Source of the DNA: Bubalus kerabau
Lineage: Eukaryota > Chordata > Mammalia > Artiodactyla > Bovidae
Assembly (NCBI RefSeq): GCF_029407905.1
Contig: NC_073637.1
Location: 49,600,501-49,664,500 of the forward strand
Direction: 5' to 3'
DNA length: 64,000 nucleotides
The stretch's first letter is position 1. Every line of letters begins with the position of its first letter. The translations under genes and the position numbers were made by a program. Shown here one piece after another: positions 1 through 12,975 of this stretch. The notes under the pieces were generated by a model. It did not search any database, was not told where the DNA came from, and worked only from the letters and a program-made list of their open reading frames with translations.

Positions 1-135
1 GGAGAAATGGAGTACTCCTGGCATCTAGTGAGTTAGAAGCTGGGCTGCTGCTAAACATCCTTCAAAGCACAAGACAGTCCCCCAAAACAGAATTCTACAG
101 CCCAAAATATCAAAGTGTTGCCACTGAGAAATCCA
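1..135 (+). mobile_element. MER5A-like hAT-Charlie fragment
   Basis: The run GGCATCTAGTGAGTTAGAAG and the later GCTGCTAAACATCC and GCCCAAAATATCAA follow the MER5A consensus. It is an ancient non-autonomous DNA transposon relic, cut by the left window edge. Confidence 0.7.
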
Positions 136-382
136 AGAATGTGTCAGGATTTCTTTTTGAATCAAGCCATTCTTACTCAACTTTAATTTTTTTAATTATT
201 GTAATAACACTGGAATGAAAATACCAGTAGTGTCTTTTTGCTGAGGCTGCTCTATGGCCTGTGTGATAATTGATTTTAAGCTACAGCAATATAAGAATTT
301 TGTGGTGTGTGTGTGTGTGCATGCATCTGTGTGTAGGCTTTTCTCTGGAGCATAATGCAAATTATCCCTAAGCCATATCCTT
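136..382. other. No gene; short GT repeat
   Basis: Unique AT-rich sequence with a short TG run at about 302-320. No coding signal. Confidence 0.6.
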
Positions 383-1160
383 TGTTCTTGTTCAGTCACT
401 TAGTTGTGTCCAACTCTCTCAAGTTAAGTAAGCAGGGTGACAATATACAGCCTTGATGTACTCCTTTCCCCCAATTTTGAACCAGTCTGTTCCGTATCCG
501 GTTCTAATTGTTGCTTCTTGACCTGCACACAGGTTTCTCAGGAGGCAGGTAAGATGGTCTGGTATTCCCATCTCTTGAAGAATTTTCCACAGTTTGTTGT
601 GATGTACACGGTCAAAGGCTTTAGCATAGTAAATGAAGCAGAAGTAGATGTTTTTCTGGAATTCCCTTGCTCTTTCTATGATTCAACGGATGTTGACAAT
701 TTGATCTCTGGTTCCTTTGCTTTTTCTGAATCCAGCTTGAACATCTGGAAGTTCTTGGTTCATGTACTGTTGAAGCCTGCCTTGGAGGATTTTGAGCATT
801 ACCTTGCTAGCATGTGAAATGAGTGCACTTGTGTTGTAGTTTGAGCATTCTTTGGCAATGCCTTTCTTTGGGATTGGAATGAAAACTGACCTTTTCCAGT
901 CTTCTGGACACTGCTGAGTTTTCCACATTTGCTGGCATATTGAGTGCAGCACTTTCACAGCATCATCTTTTAGGATTTGAAACAGCTCAGCTGGAATTCC
1001 ATCACCTCCACTATTTTTGTTCATAGTGATGCTTCCTAAAGTCTACTTGTCTTTGCACTCCAGGATGTCTGGCTCTAGGTGACTTATCACACCATAAGGG
1101 TTATCCAGGTCATTAAGATCTTTTTTGTACACTTCTGTATATTATTGCCATCTCCCAAGG
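383..1160 (-). mobile_element. BovB LINE, internally deleted
   Basis: About 37 bases of the BovB 3' end (383-419) join directly to the reverse-transcriptase region (from 422), so most of the 3' half is missing. The minus strand reads GGDGIPAELFQILKDDAVK. Many mismatches and stops make it an old, dead copy. Confidence 0.85.
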
Positions 1161-1274
1161 ACAATTAAATGGCACTTGAGATGTCCTGAAAAGGATCAAC
1201 ATTTTCAGAGTAGATTATTTGGTAAAGTATTCTTATTGACATCTATACCAGAGGGTGTATTAATTAGTATTTTT

Positions 1275-1545
1275 GTTGTTCAGTTACTAAATTGTATCTG
1301 ACTCTCTGTGACCCATGGACTGCAGCACGCCAGGCTTCTCTGTCCTTCATTATCTCTCGGAGTTTGCTCAAACTCATGTCCATTGACTCAGTGATGCTAT
1401 CCACCCATGTCATCCTCTGTCACCCCCTTCTTGTCCTGCCCTCAGTCTATCCCAATATCAGGGTCTTTTCCAGTGAGTTGGCTCATCTTATCAGATCGCT
1501 AAAGTATTGGAGCTTCAACTTCAGCATTAATCCTTACAGTGGTGT
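1275..1545 (-). mobile_element. Old BovB 3'-end fragment
   Basis: A diverged copy of the last roughly 270 bases of BovB in reverse orientation, recognisable by TCAGTGATGCTATCCACCCA and CAGTGAGTTGGCTCATCTTA. It is distinctly older than the other BovB copies. Confidence 0.75.
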
Positions 1546-1887
1546 AATGAATGACGTTTCCTATAAGTGATTGATAAGAATTTAAAAGATACACTGCTCA
1601 TGGATGCCAGGAATAAGATAAGCCCAGGAATCCAGTACCGTTATTAAAGTATTGGAGGTTAATCCCTCCATCCATGAGAGACCCTGAGATCTGTTGGACT
1701 CTACACTCACAGTCCTGCCTTCAGGCCATATAGTGTTAGCCTTTCAACCAGGGTGCTGGTGACCGTAACATAAAAGAGAGAGCCGGCCTCTCTAAAGATT
1801 GTAGATGGAATGTATTTGGACTGGTTTGGGGGAAATATAACTGATATCAAAACAGTGATTTCCCTGACGTTGTTTCTTAGGACAAAA
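1546..1887. other. No recognised feature
   Basis: Unique sequence with no convincing ORF or repeat family. Confidence 0.5.
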
Positions 1888-1982
1888 CTACTTTGAAACA
1901 CACACAGGGACAGACACACCATCCCCCCCCACACACACACAGGCTGAACCCTACTTTGAAACACACACAAGGACAGACACAC

Positions 1983-2026
<44 letters not shown>

Positions 2027-2033
2027 CTGAACC
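1888..2033. repeat. Imperfect 63-bp tandem duplication with CA microsatellite
   Basis: A unit starting CTACTTTGAAACACACACA at 1888 recurs at 1951, and each copy ends AGGCTGAACC. The second copy carries about 20 CA dinucleotides (about 1984-2023); the first has a run of C followed by five AC units. Confidence 0.85.
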
Positions 2034-2039
2034 CAAAAG

Positions 2040-2200
2040 TCAAGGTCATCAGATAGATTTTGAGTTGATCTGGACTTTACTTCATAGATTGGTGACTTGG
2101 GGCAATTTCCTACTTGGAGCCTCAGTTTCCCTCATAAAATAAGGATTACATCACCAACCTCACTGATGACATGAGCTACATAGCACATTGTAAGCATGCT
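2040..2200 (+). mobile_element. MIR SINE fragment
   Basis: GGTGACTTGGGGCAATTTCC and CCTCAGTTTCCCTCATAAAA follow the MIR consensus. An ancient mammal-wide SINE. Confidence 0.7.
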
Positions 2201-2955
2201 ACAGATGTTTGTATTATTTGCATGTTTTGGCACCCAACTCTACTTCATTCCTTAGGACAGATTTCTAGAAATGCAGTTTCTGGTCAATATATCACCTCTG
2301 AATGGAACATGACCACCAGTATTTTCTCAATAAAGCACTGATTGCCTCAGTGATTTAATGATTTTTTTTTTCTTTTCTTTTTTTCATTTTTTTCTTTTAG
2401 GGGAAGAAAAGGCCAGTCTTTGGATTGTTCTTTTCTGATGGGAGTCAACTCTTCTATTTGGTTTTAAGAATGTCTTTTGGGAGACTGGTATTCCCAGTTG
2501 CCTGCTGTCCACCCAGTGTTCAAGTACAACCAGCACCCCGCCACCTGCCTCCTGAGATAGTTCTAGAAAAGCCTTATACCAGGTCTTGCCCATGGCAGGA
2601 TTAGAGTTTGTGGGACTAAGAGAAGTAGATCTTATTCTTTGCCTTCAGAAAAGAAAGCTTATTTGCATTTTATAATGAGAAAGACAAGACACATTATACA
2701 GTCCTTCAAAATAAAAAAGCTAGTAATGAAAATGTCAGTGTGTATGTGTGTGTATAATGATGTGTTTATCAGTTGTAACAAATGTCCTATCCTGGTATCT
2801 GACAGTGATTGTGAGGGAAACTGTGGAGTTGTATGTGTGTGTGTATATGTGCGCATGCATAGTCGGGGTGGGGACAGGGTACAGGGGAACTCTTTGTACT
2901 TTTCGCTCCATTTACTGTGAACCTAAAACTTCTCTAAAGTCTGTTTCTTTAAGTG
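2201..2955. other. No gene; GT-rich patches
   Basis: Unique sequence with a T-rich run near 2360-2395 and short TG repeats near 2740 and 2830. The small open frames contain only low-complexity sequence. Confidence 0.5.
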
Positions 2956-3077
2956 TATTTATTTTTTTGGCAGCGCTGTGTGGCACATGGGATCTGGTCG
3001 CAAGTGACCAGGAGATCGAACCCATGTGGCCTGCAGTGGAAGCATGGAGTCTTAACCACTGGACCGCCAGGGAAGTC
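2956..3077 (-). mobile_element. CHR-type tRNA-Glu SINE
   Basis: Reverse copy ending CCACTGGACCGCCAGGGAAG. It is flanked by diverged target-site duplications of about 21 bases starting CTAAAGTCT (2934 and 3078). This SINE family belongs to cetartiodactyls. Confidence 0.85.
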
Positions 3078-3377
3078 CTAAAGTCTATTATTTAAGTGAT
3101 TAGTAGTAGTCTTTAGGGGAAAAAAAGTGAATTGGGTAAATATGGGCAAAATTCTTAGCACAATGCCAAGCATGTAACTGCTCGAGCAGTGTTTATCGTT
3201 GTTAATAGGAGAAAATACAAACAATGGCAGGAATTGCTTTAATCTATACATCTATTTCCCCATAATAATAATACAATAATCTGAATACTTATTTTTAAAA
3301 AAAAGGGGGAAGGAGAGGGCTGTATGTGGAATACTTGGTACTAAAATTCAGATGTCCTGCCTATAAATGCCCCTATC

Positions 3378-3470
3378 ATTTCTTCATTCAGTAGACATTT
3401 GCGGCCCACCGCAATGTGTAAGGCACCCTACCCAGTGCTGAGAATATAAAGATGAGTGAGACCCAACCAG
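3378..3470 (+). mobile_element. L2 LINE 3'-end fragment (probable)
   Basis: TTCATTCAGTAGACATTTGC followed by AAGGCACCCTACCCAGTGCT resembles the L2 3' end. Ancient and short. Confidence 0.5.
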
Positions 3471-3650
3471 TCCACCAGGAACATAAGCGTGAGTAATCAA
3501 GAGTCACAGGGTGGGAAGTCTACGTCAGGCCAACTGCATGTTCAGATATTAGTCATTTTAAAGTATCAAGGTAGAAAAGATCTTATTCAAGTAACTTTAC
3601 AAGAAATGGGGAGAAAACTATAATACTTTACTATGGGATATAGAGATATT

Positions 3651-3849
3651 GTTAGTCACTCAGTCATGCATTACGCTGCGACCCCGTGAATAGCCCACCA
3701 GGCTCCTCTGTCCATGGAATTCTCGAGGCAAGAATACTGGAGTGGGTTGCCATTCCCTTCTCCAGGGGTTCTTCCCAACCCAGGGATCGAACCTGGAGTC
3801 TCCTGCATTGTGAGCAGAGTCTTCACCGTCTTAGCCGCCAGGGAAGTCC
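3651..3849 (-). mobile_element. Bov-tA SINE
   Basis: Reverse Bov-tA: the BovA part (CAGGCTCCTCTGTCCATGGA) followed by the tRNA-like part ending GCCGCCAGGGAAGTCC. Confidence 0.9.
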
Positions 3850-3896
3850 ATTAAGGGATATAAAATAAGACAAACGCATGTCCATCAGCATTCCCT

Positions 3897-5368
3897 TCAG
3901 TTCAGTTCAGTTCAGTCACTCAGTCATGTCCGACTTTTTGCAACCCTATGAACCGCAGCACCTCAGACCTCCCTGTCCATCACCAACTCCCAGAGTCCAC
4001 CCAAACCCATGTCCATTGAGTCAGTGATACCATCCAACCATCTCATCCTCTGTCGTTCCCTTCTTCTCCTGCCCTCAATCTTTCCCAGCATCAGTGTCTT
4101 TTCAAATGAGTCAGCTCTTTGCATCAGGTGGCCAAAGTATTGGAGTTTCAGCTTCAACATCAGTCCTTCCAATGAACACCCAGGACTGATCTCCTTTAGG
4201 ATGGACTGGTTGGATCTCCTTGCAGTCCAAGGGACTCTCAAGAATCTTCTCCAACACTACAGTTCAAAAGCATCAATTCTTCAGTGCTCAGCTTTCTTCA
4301 CAGTCCAACTCTCACATCCATACATGACTACTGGAAAAACCATAGCCTTGACTAGATGGACCTTTGTTGAAAAAGTAATGTCTTTGCTTTATAATATACT
4401 ATCTAGGTTGGTCATAACTTTCCTTCCAAGGTGTAAGTGTCTTTTATTTCATGGCTGCAGTCACCATCTGCAGTGATTTTGGAGCCCAAAAAAATAGTCA
4501 GCCACTGTTTCCACTGTTTCTCCATCTATTTGCCATGAAGTGATGGGACCAGATGCCATGATCTTCGTTTTCTGAATGTTGAACTTTAAGCCAACTTTTT
4601 CACTCTCCTCTTTCACTTTCATCAAGAGGCTCTTTAGTTCCTCCTCACTTTCTGCCATAAGGGTGGTGTCATCTGCATATCTGAGGTTATTGATATTTCT
4701 CCCGGCAATCTTGATTCCAGCTTGTGCTTCTTCCAGCCCAGCGTTTCTCATGATGTACTCTGTATATAAGTTAAATAAGCAGGGTGACAATATACAGCCT
4801 CAACGTACTCCTTTTCCTATTTGGAACCAGTCTGTTGTTCCATGTCCAGTTCTAACTGTTGCTTCCTGACCTGCATAGAGGTTTGTCAAGAGGCAGGTCA
4901 GGTGCTCTGGTATTCCCATCTCTTTCAGAATTTTCCATAGTTTATTGTGATCCACACAGTCAAAGGCTTTGGCATAGTCAATGAAGCAGAAATAGATGTT
5001 TTTCTGGAACTCTCTTGCTTTTTCTATGAACCAGTGGATGTTGGCAATTTGATCTCTTGTTCCTCTGCCTTTTCTAAAACCAGCTTAAACATCTGGAAGT
5101 CCACGGTTCACATACTGTTGAAGCTGGCTTGGAGAATTTTGAGCATTACTTTACTAGCATGTGAGATGAGTGCAATTGTGCAGTAGTTTGAGCATTCTTT
5201 GGCATTGCCTTTCTTTGGGATTGGAATAAAAACTGACCTTTTCTAGTCCTGTGACCACTGCTGAGTTTTCCAAATTTGCTGGCATATTGAGTGCAGCACT
5301 TGCACAGCATCATCTTTCAGGATCTGAAATAGCTCAACTGGAATTCCATCACCTCCACTAGCATTGTT
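3897..5368 (-). mobile_element. BovB LINE, 5' truncated, 1.47 kb
   Basis: It begins with the BovB 3'-terminal TTCAG repeats and runs back to GGDGIPVELF in the reverse-transcriptase domain. The minus strand carries the catalytic YADD box (LRYADDTTLMAESEEELKSL). Several stops and frameshifts break it. Confidence 0.92.
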
Positions 5369-5512
5369 CCCTAAATTAATCCAAAAAATCAATGTAATCC
5401 AATTAAAATATGCCCAATGGATTATTTTTTTTGACAAAACCAGTTTTTAAGTTCAAATGGAATCATAAACCTGTGAAATATCTAGAAAAAAATTAAGCAC
5501 AGAGATAAGCTT

Positions 5513-6212
5513 CAGATCAGATCAGTCATTCAGTTGTGTCCAACTCTTTCCGACCCCATGAATCGCAGCACACCAGGCCTCCCTGTCCATCACCAACTCC
5601 CAGAGTTCACTGAGACTCACGTCCATCATGTCAGTGATGCCATCCAGCCATCTCATCCTCTGTCGTCCCCTTCTCCTCTTGCCCCCAATCCCTCCCAGCA
5701 TCAGAGTCTTTTCCAATGAGTCAACTCTTCACATGAGGTGGCCAAAGTACTGGAGTTTCAGCTTTAGCATCATTGCTTCCAAAGAAATCCCAGGGCTGAT
5801 CTCCTTCAGAATGGACTGGTTGGATCTCCTTGCAGTCCAAGGGACTCTCAAGAGTCTTCTCCAACACCACAGTTCAAAAGCATCAATTCTTCAGCGCTCA
5901 GCCTTCTTCACAGTCCAACTCTTACATCCATACATGACCATAGGAAAAACCATAGCCTTGACTAGATGGACCTTTGTTGGCAAAGTAATGTCTCTGCTTT
6001 TGAATATGCTCTCTAGGTTGGTCATAACTTTCCTTCCAAGGAGTAAGTGTCTTTTAATTTCATGGCTGCAGTCACCATCTGCAGTGATTTTGGAGCCCAG
6101 AAACATAAAGTCTGACACTGTTTCCACTGTTTCCCCATCTATTTCCCATGAGGTGGTGGGACCAGATGCCATGATCTTTGTTTTCTGAATGTTGAGCTTT
6201 AAGCCAACTTTT
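5513..6212 (-). mobile_element. BovB LINE, 5' truncated, with target-site duplication
   Basis: 700 bases of BovB 3' end in reverse. Perfect 11-bp target-site duplications, GAGATAAGCTT at 5502-5512 and 6213-6223, define both ends. Good sequence condition suggests a fairly recent insertion. Confidence 0.95.
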
Positions 6213-6598
6213 GAGATAAGCTTAGCATTTATTAAATACACTAGTATATTCCATTAAAAAAAAAAAAAAAGAAAGGCTGAAGCCACATGGATGTAGCTGT
6301 GTGGATTTATGCCCTGTCCTGATTTAAGTAGTCTTGCTAGTGTGTTTTCTCTTTTTAGCCTAGGGGCGTTGCAACATAGTAAGATTTGAGATGGATGAAA
6401 AACATGCCTCTTCCTCCCCATTCTCTTCCTCCTTCTAATGTTGAAGAATTATTTTGAACTTGGGCTCCTTCTCCAGAAGATCATGTTGAGAATCTGGAAT
6501 CTGACCATCAGTATACATACCTCAGTTTGAAGACTATTAACTTATATGAAAGAGAGACTGATGTGCCAAGCAATGGAATTTTCAATTTATCCCCATTT

Positions 6599-6834
6599 AC
6601 AAAGGTTTCTGAACCCCCACACTGTTGACATTGTGGAAATTGGGGGAAATTCTTTGCTGTTGGGCGAGGTCATCCTCTATAGGACAGTGAAGAGTGCTCA
6701 GCAGTGTCCCTGACCTTCAGCCACCAGATGCTGGGAGAAAGCACCCCACCCCTCCAGCTGCAACAACCAAATGCCTCCAGATTTTGCCAGATGTCCCCTG
6801 GGGGATGGGACAGCCCCTACTTGATCACCACCAC
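6599..6834 (-). mobile_element. MER5A-like hAT-Charlie element
   Basis: Near full-length reverse copy, from GGTTTCTGAACCCCCACACT through CAGATGTCCCCTGGGGGATG. An ancient DNA transposon relic. Confidence 0.75.
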
Positions 6835-7023
6835 AGTAGACAAAAGGTAAGTCATTGAAGGGCTTGAGGCAATAAGACATAATCAGAATTGTGATTATTT
6901 GTATTGCTTTTAAAAGTAATTGCAATATGAATATGGGGGATGGCCTAATAAACTTTTTATAGACCTGACGAAAAAGGAGGAATCTTGGGAGACATTTGGC
7001 TGTTCAATATCAAAATACACTCT

Positions 7024-7293
7024 GCTACTGCTAAGTCACTTCAGTCGTGTCCGACTCTGTGCGACCTCATACACAGCAGCCCACCAGGCTCCCCCGTCCC
7101 CGGGATTCTCCAGGCAAAAACACTAGAGTGGGTTGCCATTTCCTTCTCCAATGCATGAAAGTGAAAAGTGAAAGTGAAGTCGCTCAGTCGTGTCCGACCC
7201 TCAGCGACCCCATGGACTACAGCCTTCCAGGCTCCTCCATCCATGGGATTTTCCAGGCAAGAGTACTGGAGTGGGATGCCATTGCCTTCTCCG
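7024..7293 (-). mobile_element. BOV-A2 SINE
   Basis: Two BovA monomers joined by the AAAGTGAAAAGTGAAAGTGA linker. Perfect 11-bp target-site duplications AAATACACTCT lie at 7013-7023 and 7294-7304. Confidence 0.95.
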
Positions 7294-7304
7294 AAATACA
7301 CTCT

Positions 7305-8979
7305 AAAGCTTTGTTATTTAAACTGTGGAGTACTTGGATAGGAACTGATAAAGAGATCTAAGAAATGGAGCAAACAGTCCAGAAATAGACTAATATTAGG
7401 AAGAAGAATGAAATAAGCAGTCTCCTAATAGGATGGTGACATAATGGTGCAAGTTGGTACAATCTTTGGATAGCTATTTATTTGCATTAAGTTAAAAAGT
7501 TTTTTATATCTTGGGATTGTATACACTAGTCAGAATACCATGAATGCGTTAAGAATTATTTTTATCAACAGGATGTTGTAACATGCAATCATGCTTATAT
7601 TACACTAAGTGAATAAAAGTACAGAAGACAATATATATATACACAGATACAGAATACAATATACATTTTGAATGTATAGTCAGTATACGCACAGTTAGCT
7701 TAAAGGAACAATGAAAGTTTGGAGAGGTATAGAATAACAGAGTGCTTTTCTTTAGTAAACATTTCACAGGCTACTTTTCTACTTTCAGTTTCTCTTAATT
7801 TTTTTTCTAAAATAAGCCTATTAATTTCCTCTTACTAATTAAAGGGAAATTTTGCAAAAGTTTTTAAAATAAATTATAATTTAAAATTGAATGAAAAAAT
7901 TAAATAAAAATAGCCCTATGTAATTTTTTTGCTTTTCTTGAATGTGTCTTTTGACAATTTATCATTACTTACCATAGCCTTCCTGGGGAGATTTTTTTTT
8001 GTTCAAAGACCCCATGCTTACTGACAATTGAAAGCTGAAGAATATATAACAAAGGCTTACTTAAGCCTGATTATGAGTCAGTGTTTTGAAGATGCTGGTG
8101 ATACACATTAATTTTACACTTAATTTGCTTTCTGTTCCCTCATATAGATGGCATTCTATCCTAGGAGGAGTGTCCTGATGGTTTAATTCGTCTTCCATTG
8201 TCATTCTTGACAGGATTCATCAATAAATGGAGACATATTGCTGCAACTCAGGGTAAGAAAAAAATCTAAATTGAAATTTGTTGGCTTGAAATTAAGTCTA
8301 GTAATAGTTATGAGTTTAAATATTTCTTTATCTGGAACTCAACTCTACCCATTCACCTTGTTAGATTTAGAATGCTATTTTTCTTTTTTATTTGACATTC
8401 ACATTTTTCTTCAACTCATGTAATTTATTTTTGTGATTGGCATCTTGGTTAGATTAATTTTTTTCTTTTAGTCTCAGATATGTTAACACTCACACATAAC
8501 TTTATTATTTCCTGTCTTGACATAATACAATTTACACTTAATTGATGAAATATCCTACCTAGGCTAAACGATATTCATAGAGAATTGTAATAAAAGTATC
8601 AGAGAAATGAAATACATTAAGAGTTATTTTAAGAAAGTGAATCAAGATAAATTTTAGTCATGAAAAGCATTATTTTATATATCCACCCCAACCTTAATAA
8701 TACTGTCTGATTCCTATTACTATTAAACCTGTCTCTACAGTATCTCTTAATTAATATAATAAATTATTTCTACTGGATTTCATAATCTCTAGTAGTTATT
8801 AGAAAGACAAAATTTGATTCCATCATCCAAGAATCATAAATATCTACTGAGAGGTGCTTAATAATTAACTCCTGGAAGAACATCTTCGGCTTTTAACTTT
8901 ACTATTTAAGTAGAAATGTTCCTACTCCAGTGAAGAATTTTAAAATATAACATAGAGCCTATTTATAATGCTTGCATTA
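7305..8979. other. No gene; AT-rich unique sequence
   Basis: About 1.7 kb of AT-rich DNA. I find no recognisable repeat family and no open frame with coding character. Confidence 0.5.
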
Positions 8980-9187
8980 GGCTTCCCTGGTTGCCTCAGT
9001 GGTAAAGAACCTGCCTGTCAATGCAAGTGACAGGTTTGATCCCTGGATCGGGAAGATACCCCAGAAAGGGAAATGGCAACCCACTCCAGTATTCTTGCCT
9101 AGAGAATTCCATGGACAGAGAAGCCTGGCAGACTACAGTCCACGGTGTCGCAAAAGAGTTGGACATGACTGAGTGACTGAGCATGCG
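8980..9187 (+). mobile_element. Bov-tA SINE
   Basis: Forward copy: tRNA-Glu-like head GGCTTCCCTGGTTGCCTCAG, then the BovA body ending in the GGACATGACTGAGTGACTGA tail. Confidence 0.92.
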
Positions 9188-9753
9188 TGCATATTGGATA
9201 ACTCTTCTTACTAATCATCTTCATCTGTCGTTCAGGATACACTGATGTGGTCTTGTTTTCCTAAGGCAAAATTGATTTCCCTGCAGTTTAATATCTTGCA
9301 GGTTTTCATATTTTTGAACTAGTCCTTACTGGCTTGAAATGTAATGTTGTTAACACTTGCATTCTTTCTATTTTGTTTCAACATGCTCTGTAACACCTGC
9401 TTTGTCATAAATCATCACAGTGCTTGAGGGCACAGTCTTCCTGACCTTGATTCCATAGAGAGAGAGTGTGAAGCATCTGCAGACACACACACAGCCTCTC
9501 TATATATAATATTCTCATAAATACATACCTGTGACCTCTAAATGTGGAGAGCTAAATTTGGGTTCCTTAGTAAGACTGAACCAAACCACATTATTTTTTT
9601 AAAAACCAGAGTTGTTTATATATACAAGACCACATTATGTCTGTAAAAAAAAAAAAAAAATTGTCCAAACTTAGTATGGAACAGAACCCTATTTTGTTTT
9701 ATTATTCCAACGCTTCCTCTGGGAAGAAATTAGCACTCCTGATAAAAATGCAT

Positions 9754-9881
9754 CACTGACTCGATGGACGTGAGTCTGGGTGAACTCTGGGAGTTGGTGA
9801 TAGACAGGGAGGCCTGGCGTGCTGTGATTCATGGGGTCGGAAAGAGTCGGACACAACTGAGCGACTGAACTGAACTGAACT
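9754..9881 (+). mobile_element. Minimal BovB 3'-end insertion (128 bp)
   Basis: Only the last 128 bases of BovB, ending in GAACTGAACTGAACTGA. The 13-bp target-site duplications GATAAAAATGCAT at 9741-9753 and 9882-9894 are perfect, so it was inserted in this short form recently. Confidence 0.95.
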
Positions 9882-9894
9882 GATAAAAATGCAT

Positions 9895-12311
9895 AAGCAA
9901 TTTGGGACTAAAAGGGTTTAAGACTTGTTCTGAGAAACCAGTCAGCTGACTCTCACTCAGCGATTGTTATGAAACATTATTTTCTGTAGTTCAGAAAAGG
10001 TTAGACAACCATCCTCTTTTCCTATAAATGTTTTTACCAATAGTGGATCATTGAACTGGCCTTCTGTTGGCCTTTTTGCGTGCATCATGCTGATAATTAA
10101 ATCCTCCAAAAATTTCTTTAAAAAATCTCAAAACCTCCATTAGCAAGTCAGAGTTTACAAAAGATTCTTGTAGTAAAGAAGAGAGCAAAAATAAGTTGAT
10201 AATTAAAGTGCAGCATAATAAATTCCACTTTACAGGTATGCCCATTGTGCCATGAGGATGGAGGGAAAGTGCTGAAAGCAGACTGGGGCCAACTTACCAC
10301 AAGAGAAACTGAAGGTAGGAGAATTTTTGTGAATATTTTATGAAGTGTTTTCATTCGTTGTGTGTGTTTGATTTAATTTTTAGTTTTAAGACAGGTATCA
10401 TTTCCTGTTTTGGCTAAAAGTACATTGTTCCATCCACATTACAGTTCAAACAGGCTTTTGCTGAAATAACTGGGAATTTAACCACCATGGTAATATTATT
10501 ACTAGGGGAAATATGTTACAAATTCTAACCAAAACAATCTCAAATTGACGTTTGAATCACAACCAATTAGTAAATCGGATTTCTTGTTAATCTGTATGAG
10601 TGAATACAAAAAGATGAAATAATTCTTGGGTATATTAAACTTGATTTTGCTTTGCAAGATCATTTGCAAAACATTCTTTTCTGATTATTGAGTTGGAATC
10701 CCAGATATCTTGATAATAATAATAAGAATTTCAGCTATGGACATGATGATAACATTAGTCACAGCAGTTAAATCTTCTATTACAAATCAATCCATTAGCC
10801 TTCTGGTATGTGAATTAGTCTTTTGTTAGAAAAGTGTACATTAATACTGAAGTTGGGTCTATGTAAATATACACATGGTAACAGAATCTATCTAACTGCT
10901 TTAACTATGTATTGACTCTGTCCTTGGTGCTAGTCAGTTAATATTTATTTGCTTCATTGTTTATTGTTAATGACGGGTAAAGTTACATACCCCAAATTTC
11001 CGGATGACACTGTTGACAAAATCAAAAGTAAAAAATACTGATGTGTACTAGATGAAACAAAATACACTAATAAGAAATTAACTAAGGATAAATGTAAGAA
11101 GCAGCTGCACAAATATGGAAAGATATGACTTAACAGCAGCAGATATAATAATAATTTTTTTAAATCAGAGAGGCTTTTATTGATAGTAAACTTAGTGTAG
11201 GTTAAAGCGGTCAGAAAACTAATATGAATTCAGCCTGTTTTCAAATGCAATTAAGATTCAGTCTGCTCTTATTTTGCATTGTGTTTGGGTCGTCCATATC
11301 ATTAAAGGTTTATAATGAGAGAGGGGATCAATCAGGTCTTTTCTGTGAAAGTTGGACCCCATCCAGAGGACAGTGCTATGTTTAGAACAAAAGGGAATAG
11401 TCTTGTATGTTGGAGTTGCATGCTTGGGCTTGCCAGGTTTTAGTGAAATAAACTTTCCGCACAAAATGTTTAAAAGAATATATATTATAGAAAGGTTTTG
11501 AGAGAGAATTTCATGTTGACCAGATGTTTTGAATTCCAAAAGGTGAACTTGTAATATAAGGGAAGAACTCATATGGAACAGTGTTCAGTTTTTACCATCA
11601 GAAGAATGCTCTTGAAAAGTCTCCCAATCGCAGGTCACTTCAGCCTGGCAGTCTAATGACTGGATCAACAGTCTCTGATATTAGCTAATAACTAATTCCT
11701 CCTGCATCATACCTCTGTTTAAAAAAAAATTCACTTCATCCCATAGAGACATCATCTTAAAGTAAAATAGAATGAGAATCACCCAATTAAATCAATGTGC
11801 AAAATGCAGTCTGAGCAAAACCTATCTCAGCACACCACTGAAAGTTTTCCATCAGGGAAAAGGACTTCATTCTACTGTGAATTTAGGACAAACTCTACAC
11901 TTCATGGAATTCCATGAACTGTTAATTTAACAGACAAGAAGTAACTCCCAGATGTTTCATGCTATTTAAAGTGAAAGATTCATTTGCCTCTGAGCTACAC
12001 TTAGAAAACTTCAGATAGTGAAAGGCTCCTGAACTGAAATGAACTAAGAAAATTACAGGAAAGTCAATTTGCTTTCCTACTAGGAAACTTTTGATTTCTG
12101 AGATGAAGAAAATGAGTATAATTTTCTAGAAATTTATGGATTCAACTCTGTGAATGCAAGTGCCAATAATACATGTTCATGGAAACACGGGAAGTTATTA
12201 CTGGCATCCTCCACTTCCCCATTAGAAAACCAAAGGCTCCTCCTGCCAGCCCATATTTCATGAAGCAGACTACTTAGTCTCTGTGGCCTGTATATATTTT
12301 TTGCATGATTT
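9895..12311. other. No gene recognised
   Basis: About 2.4 kb of unique, AT-rich intergenic sequence. A 104-codon minus-strand open frame at 11258-11572 shows no family resemblance and is most likely chance. I recognise no repeat. Confidence 0.5.
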
Positions 12312-12975
12312 TTTAAAATTAATTTTTTTAGAGTGTACTTGCTTTACAATATTGTGTTAGTTTCTATTGTACAAAAAAGAGAATCAGCTATACATATACA
12401 TATGTCCCCTCTTTTTTGGATTTCCTTCCCAGTTAGGTCACCACAGAGAACTGAGTAGGGCTCCTCAAGCTGTACAGTAGGTTCTCATCTGTCATCTATT
12501 TTATACATAGTATCAGCAGTGTATGTATGTCAACCCGTTTCCCAATTCATCCCATCCTACTTGGTGTCCATACATTTGTTCTCTACATCTGTGTCTCTGT
12601 TTCTGCTTTGCAGATAAGATCATCTGTACCATTTTTCTAGATTCCACATATACGCGTTAACATATGATACTTGTTTTTCTCCTCTGACTTACTCAGTATG
12701 ACAGTCCCTAGGTCCATCCACGTCTCTACAAATGACCCAATTTCATTTCTTTTAATGGCTGAGTTATATTCCATTTATATATGTACCACATCTTCTTTAT
12801 CCATTCCTCTGTTGATAGACACATAGGTTGCTTCCTTATTCTGGCTCTTGTAAACAGTGCTACAATGAACATTGGGGTGCCCATGTCTTTTTGAATTATA
12901 GTTTTCACTAGGTATATGCCCAGGAGTGGGATTGTTGGGTCATATGGTAGTTCTATTCTTAGTTGGTTTTTTAAA

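Noticed and set aside
383..6212. Endogenous retrovirus, because of reverse-transcriptase motifs
   Set aside because: The reverse transcriptase is of the RTE LINE type, with BovB 3' ends and target-site duplications; no LTR pair or retroviral gag or env is visible.
11258..11572. 104-codon minus-strand frame
   Set aside because: No family resemblance, no splice or promoter context, AT-rich surroundings. Most likely chance.
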